Positions 1 through 10,711 are shown, counted from the first letter of the stretch. The stretch is DNA of 64,000 nucleotides from Lucinisca nassula (GCA_963580285.1 OY757026.1:41911748-41975747); one strand, 5' to 3'. Made by a program: numbers and translations. Notes: generated from the letters alone by a model not told the origin.

Positions 1-310
1 GAATGTCAAAATAGGATTTTGAATATCAAAATACGATATTCTTCCCCAATCCGAATGTCAAAATAGGATTTCGAATGTCAAAATGCGATATTCGGTCCCT
101 ATTCGAATTTCAAAAAATAGGATTTCGAATGTTAAAATACGATATGCGGCTTCAAATCGAATAACGAAAAACGAATAACGAAAAACAAACTAACTTCACC
201 TATCTTCGCCATAAAGTGAATATCGAAAAACGAAAAACGAAAAACAAACCAACTTCACCTTTCTTCACCAGCAAGTGAATATCGAAAAACGAAAAACAAA
301 CCAACTTCAC
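1..310. repeat. short tandem repeats (two ~52-55 bp units)
   Basis: Positions 1-165 hold about three copies of a ~52-bp unit built on AATGTCAAAATAGGATTTCG followed by an AAAATACGATATTC stretch. Positions 165-310 hold about three copies of a second unit with CGAAAAACG, AACAAACCAACTTCACC and AAGTGAATAT. The second unit's CGAAAAACG and AACAAACC motifs recur in reverse complement near 57.37-57.43 kb, so the two loci share a family. No coding frame is seen. Confidence 0.75.
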
Positions 311-613
311 CTTGCTGTTTATAGCTAGAATTTGATTATTATGACGTATACAAATATACTATTGTCAGTCGAATGTACTAGACAGGTCTGTTCCTGAAGA
401 GGACGGGACAGTTAACTGGTGAAACGCATAGCCAGGACCTGTTGTTGGGGAAACTAGTTCCTACTCTCACAAGATCAAGTTAACGACACATTTATCTGCA
501 ATTTCAGCAGACTAAGGAGGGCGTCCTTATTCCCAATAGTCCTGGGAAAGAATTGCCTCTATAAATGTCTGTGACAGCAAGTTTGGCCACCATAGAAAAA
601 GAAATAAAGAAAA
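311..613. other. no gene seen
   Basis: AT-rich sequence without a convincing reading frame, splice-bounded exon or recognised repeat. Confidence 0.5.
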
Positions 614-855
614 CATCACAAAACACGTCTATATAAGTCTGACCCCCTTAAAACCCACTTTTATATAGTAAACATAGGGTTTACAGGGGTAAACAGTATT
701 TTCCTTATACCTATTTAAAGGCGGTTTTATCGAGTCCCCACAATCTATGTTTTGAGCAGAAATTAGAAAAAAATAACACTTTTTCATCTAAAAATTTCCA
801 TTTTTTGGGGCTGAAAAAATGACAATGTATTTGTATAGGCGTGTTTTCGTAATGA
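614..855 (+). mobile_element. foldback MITE, family A
   Basis: The element begins CATCACAAAACACG and ends GCGTGTTTTCGTAATG, so its ends are inverted repeats. Inside are a palindrome around ACCCACTTTTATATAG and the family hallmark GAGTCCCCACAATCTATGTT followed by TTGAGCAGAAAT. At least a dozen whole or partial relatives lie in the window, for example 19313-19577, 58883-59134 and 60542-60815. There is no transposase, so it is non-autonomous; the parent transposon is unknown. Confidence 0.75.
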
Positions 856-1345
856 GTTGCATTCACAAACATTTTTCTTGAAAGATTCACCTTTTACCTC
901 ACCCCATGACTCCTAAGCAATATGTGAACCAAGTTTGGTTACCATAGGGCAAGAAATAAAAAGTGAGTTGCATTCACAAGGTTTGTGAAATTTTGACAGA
1001 AGGGAGGACGGACGGACAGACGGACGTACAAACAGACGGATGTCCGGATGAAAATCCATGATGAAACATATAAAGCCCGTTTTCCTAGAAAAAAATGTTA
1101 TAAAAAGTGTTAGCTGACGACCGACTTCATGCATGGTAGTTAATTCAATCACGGTTGATAACTTTGCGTCCCTCTTCAATTGCACGCCTGTGGGTCAGAC
1201 CTCAGATTCTGGGACGGTTTCAACATTCAACAGTTACTCGCAAGTGAAAATTACATACACACCAGATTTGCAGGATAAAAACCTATACAGTAATAACTGA
1301 ATTACGGTAGATGTCTCTAACCTGCACAGGGGATGCCTATTGGGG
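856..1345. repeat. GGAC-rich tail of a dispersed repeat, otherwise unrecognised
   Basis: Around 1000-1045 there is GGACGGACGGACAGACGGAC-type sequence preceded by a GTGAAATTTTGACAG stretch. This kind of tract marks the end of tandem-repeat-carrying elements elsewhere in the window (4510-4555, 10650-10675, 12340-12400, 39985-40070 in reverse). The rest shows no coding signal. Confidence 0.5.
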
Positions 1346-1690
1346 GGGACCTTGAATTTAGGACCATAGAGAGATCAAACGTCCAAAAGGATCCGAAATT
1401 GATTTTTAGATTACTTGGCGAAATGTTAACCATTATGAGACGACATGTAGTGCAGAAGACCCAGATTGTTGCCTGGTTAAAATATCTTACAAGTAATCTC
1501 AAAATCCATCCAGAAATAAGGAAGTTATCGAGCCTTTTAAAGTTCCGTACACCTTTTGGCCGTTTGATCTCTCTATGGTCCTAAAGTCAAGGTCCTTTTT
1601 AGCGGTCAAAGGTATAATACTAACATCAGAGTATTCCGGCGGTGGCGTTCGTGTCCTGTGGACGAATTTCTACTCTCTTTTTATGTTCCC
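1346..1690. mobile_element. palindromic remnant ending in an element shell
   Basis: Two arms of about 48 bp form an inverted repeat. The left arm (near 1349-1396) reads ACCTTGAATTTAGGACCATA, and the right arm (near 1542-1596) is its near-complement, containing TATGGTCCTAAAGTCAAGGT. The loop resembles the unit of the array at 40.08-40.56 kb (GAAATGTTAACCATTATGAG). The right edge, GGCGTTCGTGTCCTGTGGAC, matches the 5' shell of the element at 39939-40912. It appears to be a rearranged copy of that family. Confidence 0.5.
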
Positions 1691-1754
1691 GGTAGCGATA
1701 GCGGGGACATTGTTTTGGCCCTGTCTTTTTTTTTTGGTTGGTTTGTTTGTTGAT

Positions 1755-2780
1755 TTGTACGTGGACAACTTTAACGTTGGTCATAACTTTTGAACCCTTG
1801 GAGGTATTCATATTTGGCATGAAGGTGTCTTGTGACAAGAGCTTCACATTCATGTCAAAAAATTCTACATGTGACCTTTACCTTGACCTTTGGCCTACTT
1901 AAAAGAAATAATAACATTGGTCATAACTTTTGAACCGCTTAAGATACAGCCTTCATATTTGGCATGTATGTTCCTTGTGATAAAAGCTTTACACTCATGC
2001 AAAAAATTTGACCTCTGACCGTGATCTTTCGTTAACTTAAAATAAAAAAATAACATTTTGGTCATAACTTTTGAAACATTTGAGATTCAGCCTTCATATT
2101 TTGCATGTAGGTTCCTTGTGATAAGAGCTTTACATCCACACAGAATTTTACCCTGTGACCTTGACCTACATAAAAGTAAAAATTAAAATTGGTAATAACT
2201 TTTAAACCGTTTGATATACAGCCTTTATATATGGCATGTAGGTTCCTTGTAACAAGAACTTTACATTCTTGCGAAAAATCTAGACCTGTGCCTTGACCTT
2301 TGACCTACTTAAAAGTAAAATTAACATTTTGGTCATAACTTTCGAACCGTTTGGGATACGTAGGTTGCTTGTCATAAGAGGTTTTATATTCATGCCAAAA
2401 TGTTTGACCATGACCTTGAGCTTTGACCTACTGAAAACAACAAATAAAAAGAAAAAAATAACATTTTGGTCATAACTTTCGAACCGTTTGGGATACGGCC
2501 TTCATATATGGCGTGTATGTGGCTTGTGATAAGAGATTTACATTAATGCAAAAACGTTTGACCATGACCTTTGACCTACTTAAAAGAACATAAAATTGTT
2601 CATAACTTTTAAAATCATTTAAGATAGAACCTTCATATTTGGCATGTAAGGCCCTTGTGCCAAGGGCTTCCCACTCAAACCAAAAGTCCTGACCTGTGAC
2701 CGTGACTTTGAACTGTGACCAACTTTGCAAAACATGACCATGCCCGGGGATATGTTCGTGTTTCACAAACACATCTTGTT
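1755..2780 (-). mobile_element. tandem-repeat-carrying element (GACCTTTGACC array)
   Basis: About six to seven degenerate copies of a ~145-bp unit: TTGGTCATAACTTTTGAACC, then CAGCCTTCATATTTGGCATG, a TTCCTTGTGATAAGAGCTTT block, then CTGTGACCTTGACCTTTGACC-type sequence. The right edge is GTGTTTCACAAACAC followed by ATCTTGTT; read on the minus strand this is AACAAGAT plus a short hairpin, the terminal signature shared with other elements here. The relative at 60283-63088 ends the same way. There is no ORF of its own, so it is non-autonomous. Confidence 0.65.
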
Positions 2781-3060
2781 TTTTTTTCTCTCTCTCTTTT
2801 TTCAGAAAATATGCCACCCAAAAGAACGTGCTCATGCAAAATCCTTGATACTAATACTGATTCACATGTGACAGTGCAAAACATTAACACCTCTAAACAA
2901 TTTTCAAAAACTGTCATCTCTTTTCTCGTTGAGGAAGGTAACCTCAGCGCCAGAGCAAAGTTGTTATGCAATGCTTGCTATGAGAAGGCCTGCCTTCGTT
3001 ATGAAGATCATGAAAAAGTTAGCGACTTTGTTTCCATTGTGAAATTTTGAAAATATCTGA

Positions 3061-3106
3061 GGGTCACTGATGAGGCCTAATTGGCCGAAACTAGCTAGTC
3101 TGGTCC
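3061..3106 (+). ncRNA. hammerhead ribozyme, type I, intact core
   Basis: The core CTGATGA starts at 3067. Stem II is GGCC/GGCC with loop TAATT, followed by GAAA. Stem III is CTA/TAG closed by a two-base GC loop, and the cleavage triplet is GTC with predicted cleavage after 3100. Stem I pairs GGGTCA with TGGTCC over six pairs, two of them G-U. All conserved core positions are present. A three-pair stem III is typical of Penelope-associated hammerheads, which often work as dimers. Confidence 0.85.
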
Positions 3107-3321
3107 AGAAAACATGTACACTCCATATTTTTCACTTCTGTGGTGTATTCCTTGCTTCCAAAGGATAACCCTTTTATAGAACATATTTAACTTCGATACA
3201 GCTGGTGTGTGGGAATGTGTGGCGGCGGTAAAACGTCTCCCTGCCCTACATCATAGTGTAGATTATATTTTCTTGTCCTTGGGGATCATTGTTTCCATTG
3301 TGGAATTTTGAAAATATCTGA

Positions 3322-3367
3322 GGGTCACTGATGGGGCCTAATTGGCCGAAACTAGCTAGTCTGGTCC
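3322..3367 (+). ncRNA. hammerhead ribozyme, core mutated
   Basis: Same layout as the copy at 3061, but the core reads CTGATGG instead of CTGATGA, an A-to-G change at the last conserved core position. Stems I, II and III are otherwise identical to the first copy. The core change is expected to cripple cleavage. Confidence 0.8.
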
Positions 3368-3568
3368 AGGAAACATGTACACTCCATATTTTTCACTTCT
3401 GTGGTGTATTCCTTGCTTCCAAAGGATAACCCTTTTATAGAACATATTTGTAAAAAAACAAATGTCAGATAAATATACTTGGAAGAATTTGTAGACTTCA
3501 CAGTGTAGTTTATATTTTCTTGTCCTTTGGGATCATTGATTCCATTATGGAATTTTTAAAATATCTGA

Positions 3569-3614
3569 GGGTCACTGACGAGGCCTAAATTGCTGAAACT
3601 AGCTAGTCTGGCCC
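3569..3614 (+). ncRNA. hammerhead ribozyme, divergent copy
   Basis: The core is CTGACGA, whose variable seventh position tolerates C. Stem I pairs GGGTCA with TGGCCC, which converts a G-U pair of the first copy to G-C. Stem II is weakened: GGC faces GCT around an enlarged loop. GAAA, the CTA-GC-TAG stem III and TC cleavage site are kept. Activity is uncertain because of stem II. Confidence 0.75.
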
Positions 3615-3788
3615 AGAAAACATGTACACTCCGTATTTTCCACTTATGTGGTGTATTCCTTGCTTCCAAGGGATAACCTTTTCTAGAACATTTATAAAAA
3701 TCAAAAGCCTAGATGAAATTACTATGAGTGAAATAATGAAAGCAACAGGAAATTATTTACATGACGCGCTACACAACAATGTTGACAT

Positions 3789-4602
3789 AAACTAGAAAAA
3801 GTGTCCATAGGACACGGATGCCCCCGCGAAATGCCATTCATAAAAATATTACAAATGTACTTCAAATCAATCACAAAATATATGCATCAAGGGCAGATAA
3901 TCCAAAAACCAAACATGCAAGAGTTGTCTTCGTTGTTCATGACACATCGTTTCAGTGTGATGAATGCACCTGTGAAGTTTCATGAATATATTCCATTCGG
4001 TTTAGGAGTTATGGCCCGGACACGGTTAACTATATGGTACTTAGCCAAGGGCAGATAATTCAAAAAACAAAAATGCAAGAGTTGTCTTCCTTGTCCATGA
4101 CGCATCGTCTAAGTGTGATGAATGCACTTGTGAAGTTTCATGAATATATTCCATACGGTTTAGGAGTTATGGCCCGGACACGACATACTATACGGCTATA
4201 TATGGATGTAAGTCAAGGGCAGATAATTCAAAAACTAAATAGGCAGGAGTTGTCTTCCTTGTTCATGACACATCGTCCAAGTATGATGGATGCACCTGTG
4301 AAGTTTCATGATTATATTCCATACGGTTTAGGAGTTATGGCCCGGAAACGGTTTACTATATGGTACTAAGTCAAGGGCAGAAAATTCAAAAACCAAAAAT
4401 GCAAGAGTTGTCTTCCTTGTTCATGACACATCGTCTCAGTGTGATGAATGCACCTGTGAAGTTTCATGAACATATTCCATACGGTTTAGGAGTTATGGCC
4501 CAGACACGATGTCGGGACGGACGAACGGACGCACGGACGAACGGACGGACAGGGGTAAAACTTAATGCCCTTCCGCTATTCTTCGAATAGGCGTGGGCAT
4601 AA
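3789..4602 (+). mobile_element. tandem-repeat-carrying element (GGGCAGATAAT array)
   Basis: The 5' end is AACTAGAAA followed by the hairpin GTGTCCATAGGACAC and GGATGCCCCCGC. Four units of ~160 bp follow (GGGCAGATAAT at about 3890, 4047, 4217 and 4373), each with AAGAGTTGTCTTCCTTGTTC and GGTTTAGGAGTTATGGCC. Then come a GGACGGACG tract (4510-4555) and a 3' hairpin CTATTCTTCGAATAG followed by GCGTGGGCATAA. It splits the ORF at 2806-4844 between GACATA and ACTATG without an evident target duplication, consistent with insertion between two A/T bases. Confidence 0.7.
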
Positions 4603-5005
4603 CTATGCCGAAAAACATACACTTGAAAACATGTCTTACAGTCATGAATTGTCTGCTTATCCAAGTGTTTTATGTGACTTTCTTGTTGCTTTATCTTCAC
4701 TCCCAGACAATAGTGCACACATTCTTATTTCTGCTAAAGTTTTAACAAACTTGGTCAATAGTAATTTTATTGGCCATCTTAACTTTTCAATGAATTTGAT
4801 TTCATACTTTATCAGTTGTAGCAGAACTTTAGTTGAGCTTAGGTAAAGATATTCTCAGTCTGGATCATACACTAGATAAGTGAAATATTTAGATAAACAC
4901 TCCCAGCGTAGAAATGAAATTCCAAAAGACAAAGGCGGTTTTTTTTTTGTTTTTTTTTTTTGTTTGATAACAATCAAGTTTTATCCAGAAATTGGAATGT
5001 AAAAT

Positions 5006-6393
5006 ATGACAGTAAGGCTTTATTTAGTATGTGTTGTCACAACTCTCATAAGCCTTTGCCCGCCAAATACTGCACAGCTTGATGACAATCCCAGTTTATC
5101 CCCTCTGTATTGGCTTCACAATGATAACAAAGAAGAAATTTCTAAATTATATAAAGTTGATGAATTAGACAATTCTTTCAGGGTACACAGAAACAAATTC
5201 ATTGGTGACTTGTTGACTGAAATTCTGAAAGAACTAAAACAAGATAATGGAAATGTTATTGACGAAATTGATACAGAAACTGAAAGAACTAGCCTTGTGA
5301 AGTTTGATGACAGTCATAACATCAGAAACAGACCCCTACAGTTCAATTGAAACAAATTGTGATGGAAAAACGTTGTCACTGTACTAGACCCTCTAGATCA
5401 GAACCCCTGTTCTTATGAATCGGTGTCAAAAGTCATGTCGCATATTCAGACAGAATCTGATAGAGACTGAAACATTATAGGTTGTGATGGTCTTCCTTAC
5501 AAGCTATGTGCAAGACTCATACAAATTTCCCATACATGTCGAAAATGTTCTCTACAATTTAAATCAAAATCTGACTTTGAAGAACATATATACGTTAACC
5601 ACCCCAATGCTGCTATAAATGCTTATGCCTATAGAACATATGATAATATTCTTCTTATACCTGGCTTAGGTCACTATGAGATAAACTATACCAAGCTTCA
5701 AGCTATTATGGTCCGTGATTATTATAGAATTAGCAAAACTTTTAGGCTTCAGAAGCATTAAAGCGATTGTCAGCTGTGAAGCAGCCACCAACCACCACAA
5801 ATCATGGCAAATTATTCAAATATTCATGAAGGCAACATCAAAGGAAATACTGATACCATATGTAAAGAAATGTGTAAGAAATGGTGTTGATCCGGAAGTG
5901 AAGGGGATGTACACATGGCTAAACAATTCAAAAAGTATGAATCTGAAATTCCTTTTTACTTGCGTATTCACCTACTGCTTTGGTCTAGATTTATTCAGAA
6001 AGGTATGAGGAGGAGCAATTATCAAGTTATACTGACTGCCATGAACAAATTATCGTCATTGTTTTATGGATTGAATAAAACACAGTACATGGAGATCGAC
6101 TTAAGGCACACTATTACAATGCATCAGTGTCCTGCTATTGTAAAACAGTTCGTTTGCCACGTATTATCATTATCTCAGTCTGGTCATCCTAGCAAGTGTG
6201 AGGTGGGGGGATTTTATTCTGGACAGTAAAAACAGACGCATGAAGATGTGGCTCCCTTCTGGGGCACCCACATGGGAAAGATGGTTGAGAGTTTGTCGAA
6301 ATCTAGACAGCATGGAGAAAATGAAGGAAAGCGTATGTGATGGTATGGATAATGATTCCTTGGATGACGGTTTCAGGTTTGTATTAAGTAAAT
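5006..6393 (+). pseudogene. decayed C-terminal part of the zinc-finger ORF
   Basis: The frame opens at 5006 (MTVRLYLVCVVTTLIS) and stays open to 5347, with an acidic stretch. Beyond this, similar-looking coding sequence continues with breaks: a frameshift near 5350, an in-frame TGA near 5466, and a rearrangement near 5690-5715. A C2H2-type finger is visible around 5530-5610 (CRKCSLQF, then EEHIYVNH; spacing C-x2-C-x12-H-x4-H). Later blocks read LGFRSIKAIVSCEAATNHHK (5739-5798), then WQIIQIFMKATSKE, and GLNKTQYMEIDLRHT near 6070. The end is FRFVLSK at 6391. Direction and spacing fit continuation of the exon ending at 4844. Several disablements mark it as a pseudogene. Resemblance to DUF6589-type proteins is from memory and unverified. 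Confidence 0.55.
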
Positions 6394-6401
6394 AATGAAA
6401 T

Positions 6402-6446
6402 AATATAAATAAGAAGAAGAAAAAAGAAGAAAGAAGAAGAAAGAAT
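6402..6446. repeat. AAG-rich microsatellite (left part)
   Basis: Purine-rich AAGAAGAAGAAAAAAGAAGA run. It continues at 10714-10885 after the intervening element, so the element probably inserted into one microsatellite. Confidence 0.8.
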
Positions 6447-6534
6447 AACAAGAGGGCCATGATGGCCCTGGGTCGCTAACCTGATCCATAAGGCAACAAG
6501 TGAGCCTCGAGGAGAGCCATTATTGACCCCATGG

Positions 6535-9500
6535 CTACAATTTGCATAATCTTGGAAGTGGCTTCATACCAAATATCAAAGAACAGAGCCTTCTAGTTTC
6601 AGACAAGAAGATTTTTAAAGGTTTTCCGTATATAAGTCTATATAAAACCTGCGGGTCCCGGGTGCAGCCATTTTTGGCCCCAGGGCTATAATTTGAACAA
6701 TCTTGGTAGAAATCCACGCGACAAAACTTCATACCAAATATCAAAGACCTTTGCCTTCTGATTTCAGACAAGAAGATTTTCAAAGGTTTTCCCAATATAA
6801 GTCTATGTAAAACAAGTGGGCTTGGGGGTGGGCCCATTTTTGGCCCCAATTTGAACAATTTTGTTAGAGGTCCACTACATCAAACTTCATAACAAATATT
6901 AAAGACCTTGGCCATCTGGTTTCAGACGATAAGATTTTCAAAGGTTTTCCCTACATAAGTCTATGTAAAACCAGGAGGGCACCAGGGTGGGCCCATTTTT
7001 GGGCTCAGGGCTATAATTGGAACAATCTTGGTAGAGGTCTACTAGACAAAGCTTCATATCAAATATCAAAGACATGAGCCTTCTGGATTCCGACAAGATG
7101 CTTAAAGGTTTTCCCTAAATAAGTCTATGTAAAACCAGTGGGCCCCGGGGCAGAGCCATATTTATCCCCAAGGCTAAAATTTGATTAATTTTGGTCAAGG
7201 TCCACTAGACAAAGCTTCATACCAAATATAAAAGAACTGAGCTTTCGGGTTTCAGACAAGAATATTTATATAGATTTTTCCTATATAAGTCAATGTAAAA
7301 CCAGTGGGCCCCAGGGAAGGGGGCATTTTGGCACCAGGGCTATAATATGAAAAATCTTGATAGAGGTTCACTAGACGAAGCTTCATGCCACAAATCAAAG
7401 ACCTGAACCTTCAGGTTTGAGACAAGAAGATTTTTAAAGTTTTTACCTGTATAAGTCAATGTAAAATCAAAGGGCCCCGGGGTGGGGGCAGTTTTGGACC
7501 CAGGGCTATAATTTGAACAATCTTGGTTGAGGTCTTCATACCAAATATCAAAGACCTGGGCCTTGCCATTTCAGAGAAGAAGAGTTTAAAAGATATTCCC
7601 TACATAAGCCTATGTTAAACCAAAGGGCCCCAGGGCAGAGGCATTTTTGGTCCTAGTGCTCTAATTTAAACCATCTTCATAGAGGTTCACTAGATGAAGC
7701 TTCATACCAAATATCAAAGACCTGGGCCTTGCGGTTTCAGAGAAGAAGATTTTTAAAGATTTGCCCTATACAAGCCTATGTAAAACTGGCAGGCCAAGGG
7801 GCGGGGGCATTTTTAGCCCTTGGGGTATAATTTTTCAACAATCTTGGTAGAGGTCCACTAGATGAAGCTTCATACCAAATATCAAAGACCTGGGCCTTGC
7901 GGTTTTAGAGGAGAGGATTTTTAAAGATATTCTCTACATAAGCCTATATTAAACCAAAGGGCCCCAGGGCGGGGCATTTTTGGCCCTAGGGCTATAATTT
8001 AAACAATCTTGATAGAGATCCACTAGATGAAGCTTCACACCAATTATCGAAGACATGGGCCTTGTGGTTTCAGAGAAGAAGATTTATAAAGATTTTCCCT
8101 ATATAAGCCTATGTAAAATTGGTGGGCCCCGGGGCGGGGGTATTTTTAGCCCCAGAGCTATAATTTTTCAACAATCTTGTTAGAGGTCCACTAGATGAAG
8201 CAACATACCAAATATCAAAGACCTGGGCCTTGCAGTTTCTGAGAAGAAGATTTTTAAAGATTTGCCCTATACAAGCCTATGTAAAACTGGCAGGCCAAGG
8301 GGCGGGGGCATTTTTAGCCCTTGGGGTATAATTTTTCAACAATCTTGGTAGAGGTCCACTAGATGAAGCAACATACCAAATATCAAAGACCTGGGCCTTG
8401 CGGTTTCTGAGAAGAAGATTTTTAAAGATATTCTCTACATAAGCCTATGTTAAACCAAAGGGCCCCAGAGCGGGGCCATTTTTGGCCCTAGGGCTAAAAT
8501 TTAAACAATCTTGATAGAGGTCTACTAGATGAAGCTTCACACCAAATATCGAAGACCTGGGCCGTGTGGTTTCAGAGAAGAAGATTTATAAAGATTTTCC
8601 CTATATAAGCCTATGTAAAACCAAAGGGCCCTGAGCCTGGGGCATTTATGGCCCCGGGGATATAATTTGAACAATCTTGGTAGAGGTCCACTAGATGACA
8701 CTTTATACCAAATATAGTAGACCTGGGCCTTGCGGTTTCAGAGAAGAAGCTTTTTTAAAGATTTTCCCTATGTAAGCCTATGTAAAACCAAAGGGCCCTG
8801 GGCCGGGGGCAATTTTTGGCCCCAGGGCTATAATTTGAACAATCTTGGTAGAGGTCCACTAGATAAAGCTTCATACCAAATATCAAAGACCTGGGTTGTG
8901 CAGTTTCAGAGAAGAAGATTTTTAAAGATTTTCCCTATATAAATCTATGTAAAACCAAAGGGTCCCAGGACGGGGGCATTTTTGGCCCCAGGGCTATAAT
9001 ATGAACAAACTTGGTAGAGGTCCACTAGATGAAGCTTCGTACCAAATATCAAAGACCTGGGCCTAGCGGTTTCAGAGATGAAGATTTTCAAAGATTTGTC
9101 CTATATAAGCCTATGTAAAATTGGTGGGCCCCGGGGTAGGGGCATTTTTCGCCCCAGGGCTATAATTTGAACAATCTTGGTAGAGGTCCACTAGATGAAG
9201 CTTCATACCAAATATCAAAGACCTGGGCCTTGCAGTTTTAGAGAAGAAGGTTTTGAAAGATTTTCCCTATAAAAGTCTATGTAAAACCAAAGGGTCCTGG
9301 GGTGGGGCCATTTTTGGCCCCAGGGCTATAATTTGAACAATCTTGGTAGAGGTCCACTAGATGAAGCTTCATACCAAATATCAAAGACCTGGGCCTTGTG
9401 GTTTCAGGGAAGAAAATTTTTAAGGATTTTCCCTATATAAGCCTATGTAAAACTGGTGGGCCCCGGGGCGGGGCCATTTTTGGCCCCAGGGCTATAATTG

Positions 9501-10450
9501 GAACAATCTTGGTAGAGGTCCACTAGATTAAGCTTCATACCAAATATCAAAGACCTGGGCCTTGTGGTTTCAGAGAAGAAGATTTTTAAAGATTTTCCCT
9601 ATATAAGCCTATGTAAAACTGGTGGGCCCCGGGGCGGGGCCATTTTTGGCCCCGGGGCGGGGCCATTTTTGGCCCCAGGGCTATAATTTACACAATCTTG
9701 GTAAAGGTCTACTAGATGAAGCTTCATATCAAATATCGAAGACCTGGGCCTTGTGGTTTCAGAGAAGAAGATTTTTAAAGATTTTCCCTATATAAGCCTA
9801 TTTAAAATTGGTGGACCCCGGGGTGGGGGCATTTTTGGCCCCAGGGCTATAATTTGAACAATCTTGGTAGAGGTCCACTAGATGAAGCTTCATACCAAAT
9901 ATCAAAGACCTGGGCCGTGCGGTTTCAGAGAAGAAGATTTTTAAAGATTTTCCCTTTATAAGTCTATGTAAAACCAAAGGGTCCAGGGGGCGGGGGGCAT
10001 TTTTGGCTCCAGGGCTATAATTTGAACAATCTGGGTAGAGGTCCACTAGATGAAGCTTCATACCAAATAGCAAAGACCTGGGCCTTGCGGTTTCAGAGAA
10101 GAAGATTTTTAAAGATTTTCCCTATATAAGCCTATGTAAAACTGTCGGGCCCCAGAGCGGGGCCGTTTTTGGACCCAGGGCTATATTTTGAACAATCTTG
10201 GTAGAGGTTCACTAGATGAAGTTTCATACCAAATATAGTAGTCCTGGGCCTTGTAGTTTCAGAGAAGAAGATTTTTTGAAGATTTTCCCTATATAAGCCT
10301 ATGTAAAACTGGTGGGCCCCGGGGCGGCGCCATTTTTGGCCCCAGGGCTATAATTTGAACAATCATGGTAGAGGTCCACTAGATGAAGCTTCATACCAAA
10401 TATCGAAGACCTGGGCCTTGTGGTTTCAGAGCAGAAGATTTTTAAAGTTT
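6535..10450 (+). repeat. satellite array, ~165 bp unit, about 24 copies
   Basis: I count 24 occurrences of the CAGGGCTATAATTTGAACAA block between 6535 and 10345, spaced 148-188 bp. Each unit also has CTTGGTAGAGGTCCACTAGA, GCTTCATACCAAATATCAAA, GACCTGGGCCTTGCGGTTTC and CCCTATATAAGCCTATGTAA. Units in the centre (about 9000-10300) are most alike; those at the left edge are most divergent, the usual pattern for arrays homogenised from within. An inverted relative sits at 29085-30045. It may correspond to the ~160-bp satellite class known from bivalves (BIV160/pearl type), which I cannot verify here. Confidence 0.85.
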
Positions 10451-10679
10451 TCATTTAAAAAATCTATTTTTAGCTCCTGTGACCTAGATGTGCAACAGAC
10501 TGGAACCATTTGAACAACTTTGAAAGGGGACCACCTAAGGATCATTCCTGTGAAGTTTGGTCAAAATCCAATTAGTGGTTTAGGAGGAGATGTTGTTTGA
10601 AGAAAAAGTTTACGCACGCACGCACGCACGCACGCCCGCACGCACGCACGACGGACGACGGACAAAAAGTGATCCCAAA

Positions 10680-10711
10680 AGCTCACCTTGTCACTACGTG
10701 ACAGGTGAGCT
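10680..10711 (+). other. 3' terminal hairpin of the satellite element
   Basis: AGCTCACC, TGTCAC, loop TAC, GTGACA, GGTGAGCT: a 14-pair stem with one bulged T. Counterparts are at 27295-27329 and 60957-60990. Confidence 0.8.

Larger units (their letters stand above)
3029..3702 (+). mobile_element. trimeric hammerhead-ribozyme retroelement (retrozyme/PLE terminal-repeat type)
   Basis: Three ~250-bp units begin near 3029, 3288 and 3535 with TTCCATTGTGRAATTTTGAA and carry a hammerhead core 35-40 bases in. After the core come ACATGTACACTCC, then GTGTATTCCTTGCTTCCAA and GGATAACCCTTTTATAG. Unit 1 also contains an AGCTGGTGTG..GGCGGTAAAACGTCTCCC block, found elsewhere near 26.94, 36.10 and 42.51 kb. 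Penelope-like elements and small retrozymes are known to carry hammerheads in tandem terminal repeats; no reverse transcriptase lies inside this copy. It interrupts the ORF at 2806-4844. Confidence 0.75.
2806..4844 (+). pseudogene. broken zinc-finger ORF exon (first recognisable part)
   Basis: A pyrimidine tract and CAG precede position 2806, and the ATG is at 2811. The frame starts MPPKRTCSCKILD and contains a CxC plus a later CNAC pair, possibly zinc-binding. It runs to about 3028 and is then cut by the hammerhead array. It resumes near 3703 with KSLDEITMSEIM to about 3788, is cut again by the element at 3789-4602, and continues at 4601 as NYAEKHTLENMSYSHEL. The last part is rich in hydrophobic segments and reaches GAGCTTAG|GTAAAG, a good splice donor at 4844. 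All three pieces read in one direction and join sensibly, so this was one exon before the two insertions. The product resembles, from memory, large uncharacterised mollusc/cnidarian ORFs with a DUF6589-like region. That assignment is tentative, and a domesticated or transposon origin is possible. Downstream exon material lies at 5006-6393. Confidence 0.6.

Noticed and set aside
913..1185. 90-codon minus-strand frame
   Set aside because: It is the translation of a GGAC-rich repeat (serine/arginine/valine low complexity) without a splice or family signal.
3789..4602. CRISPR-like array from regular ~160-bp units
   Set aside because: Units are contiguous degenerate repeats without unique spacers, in a eukaryotic element with terminal hairpins.
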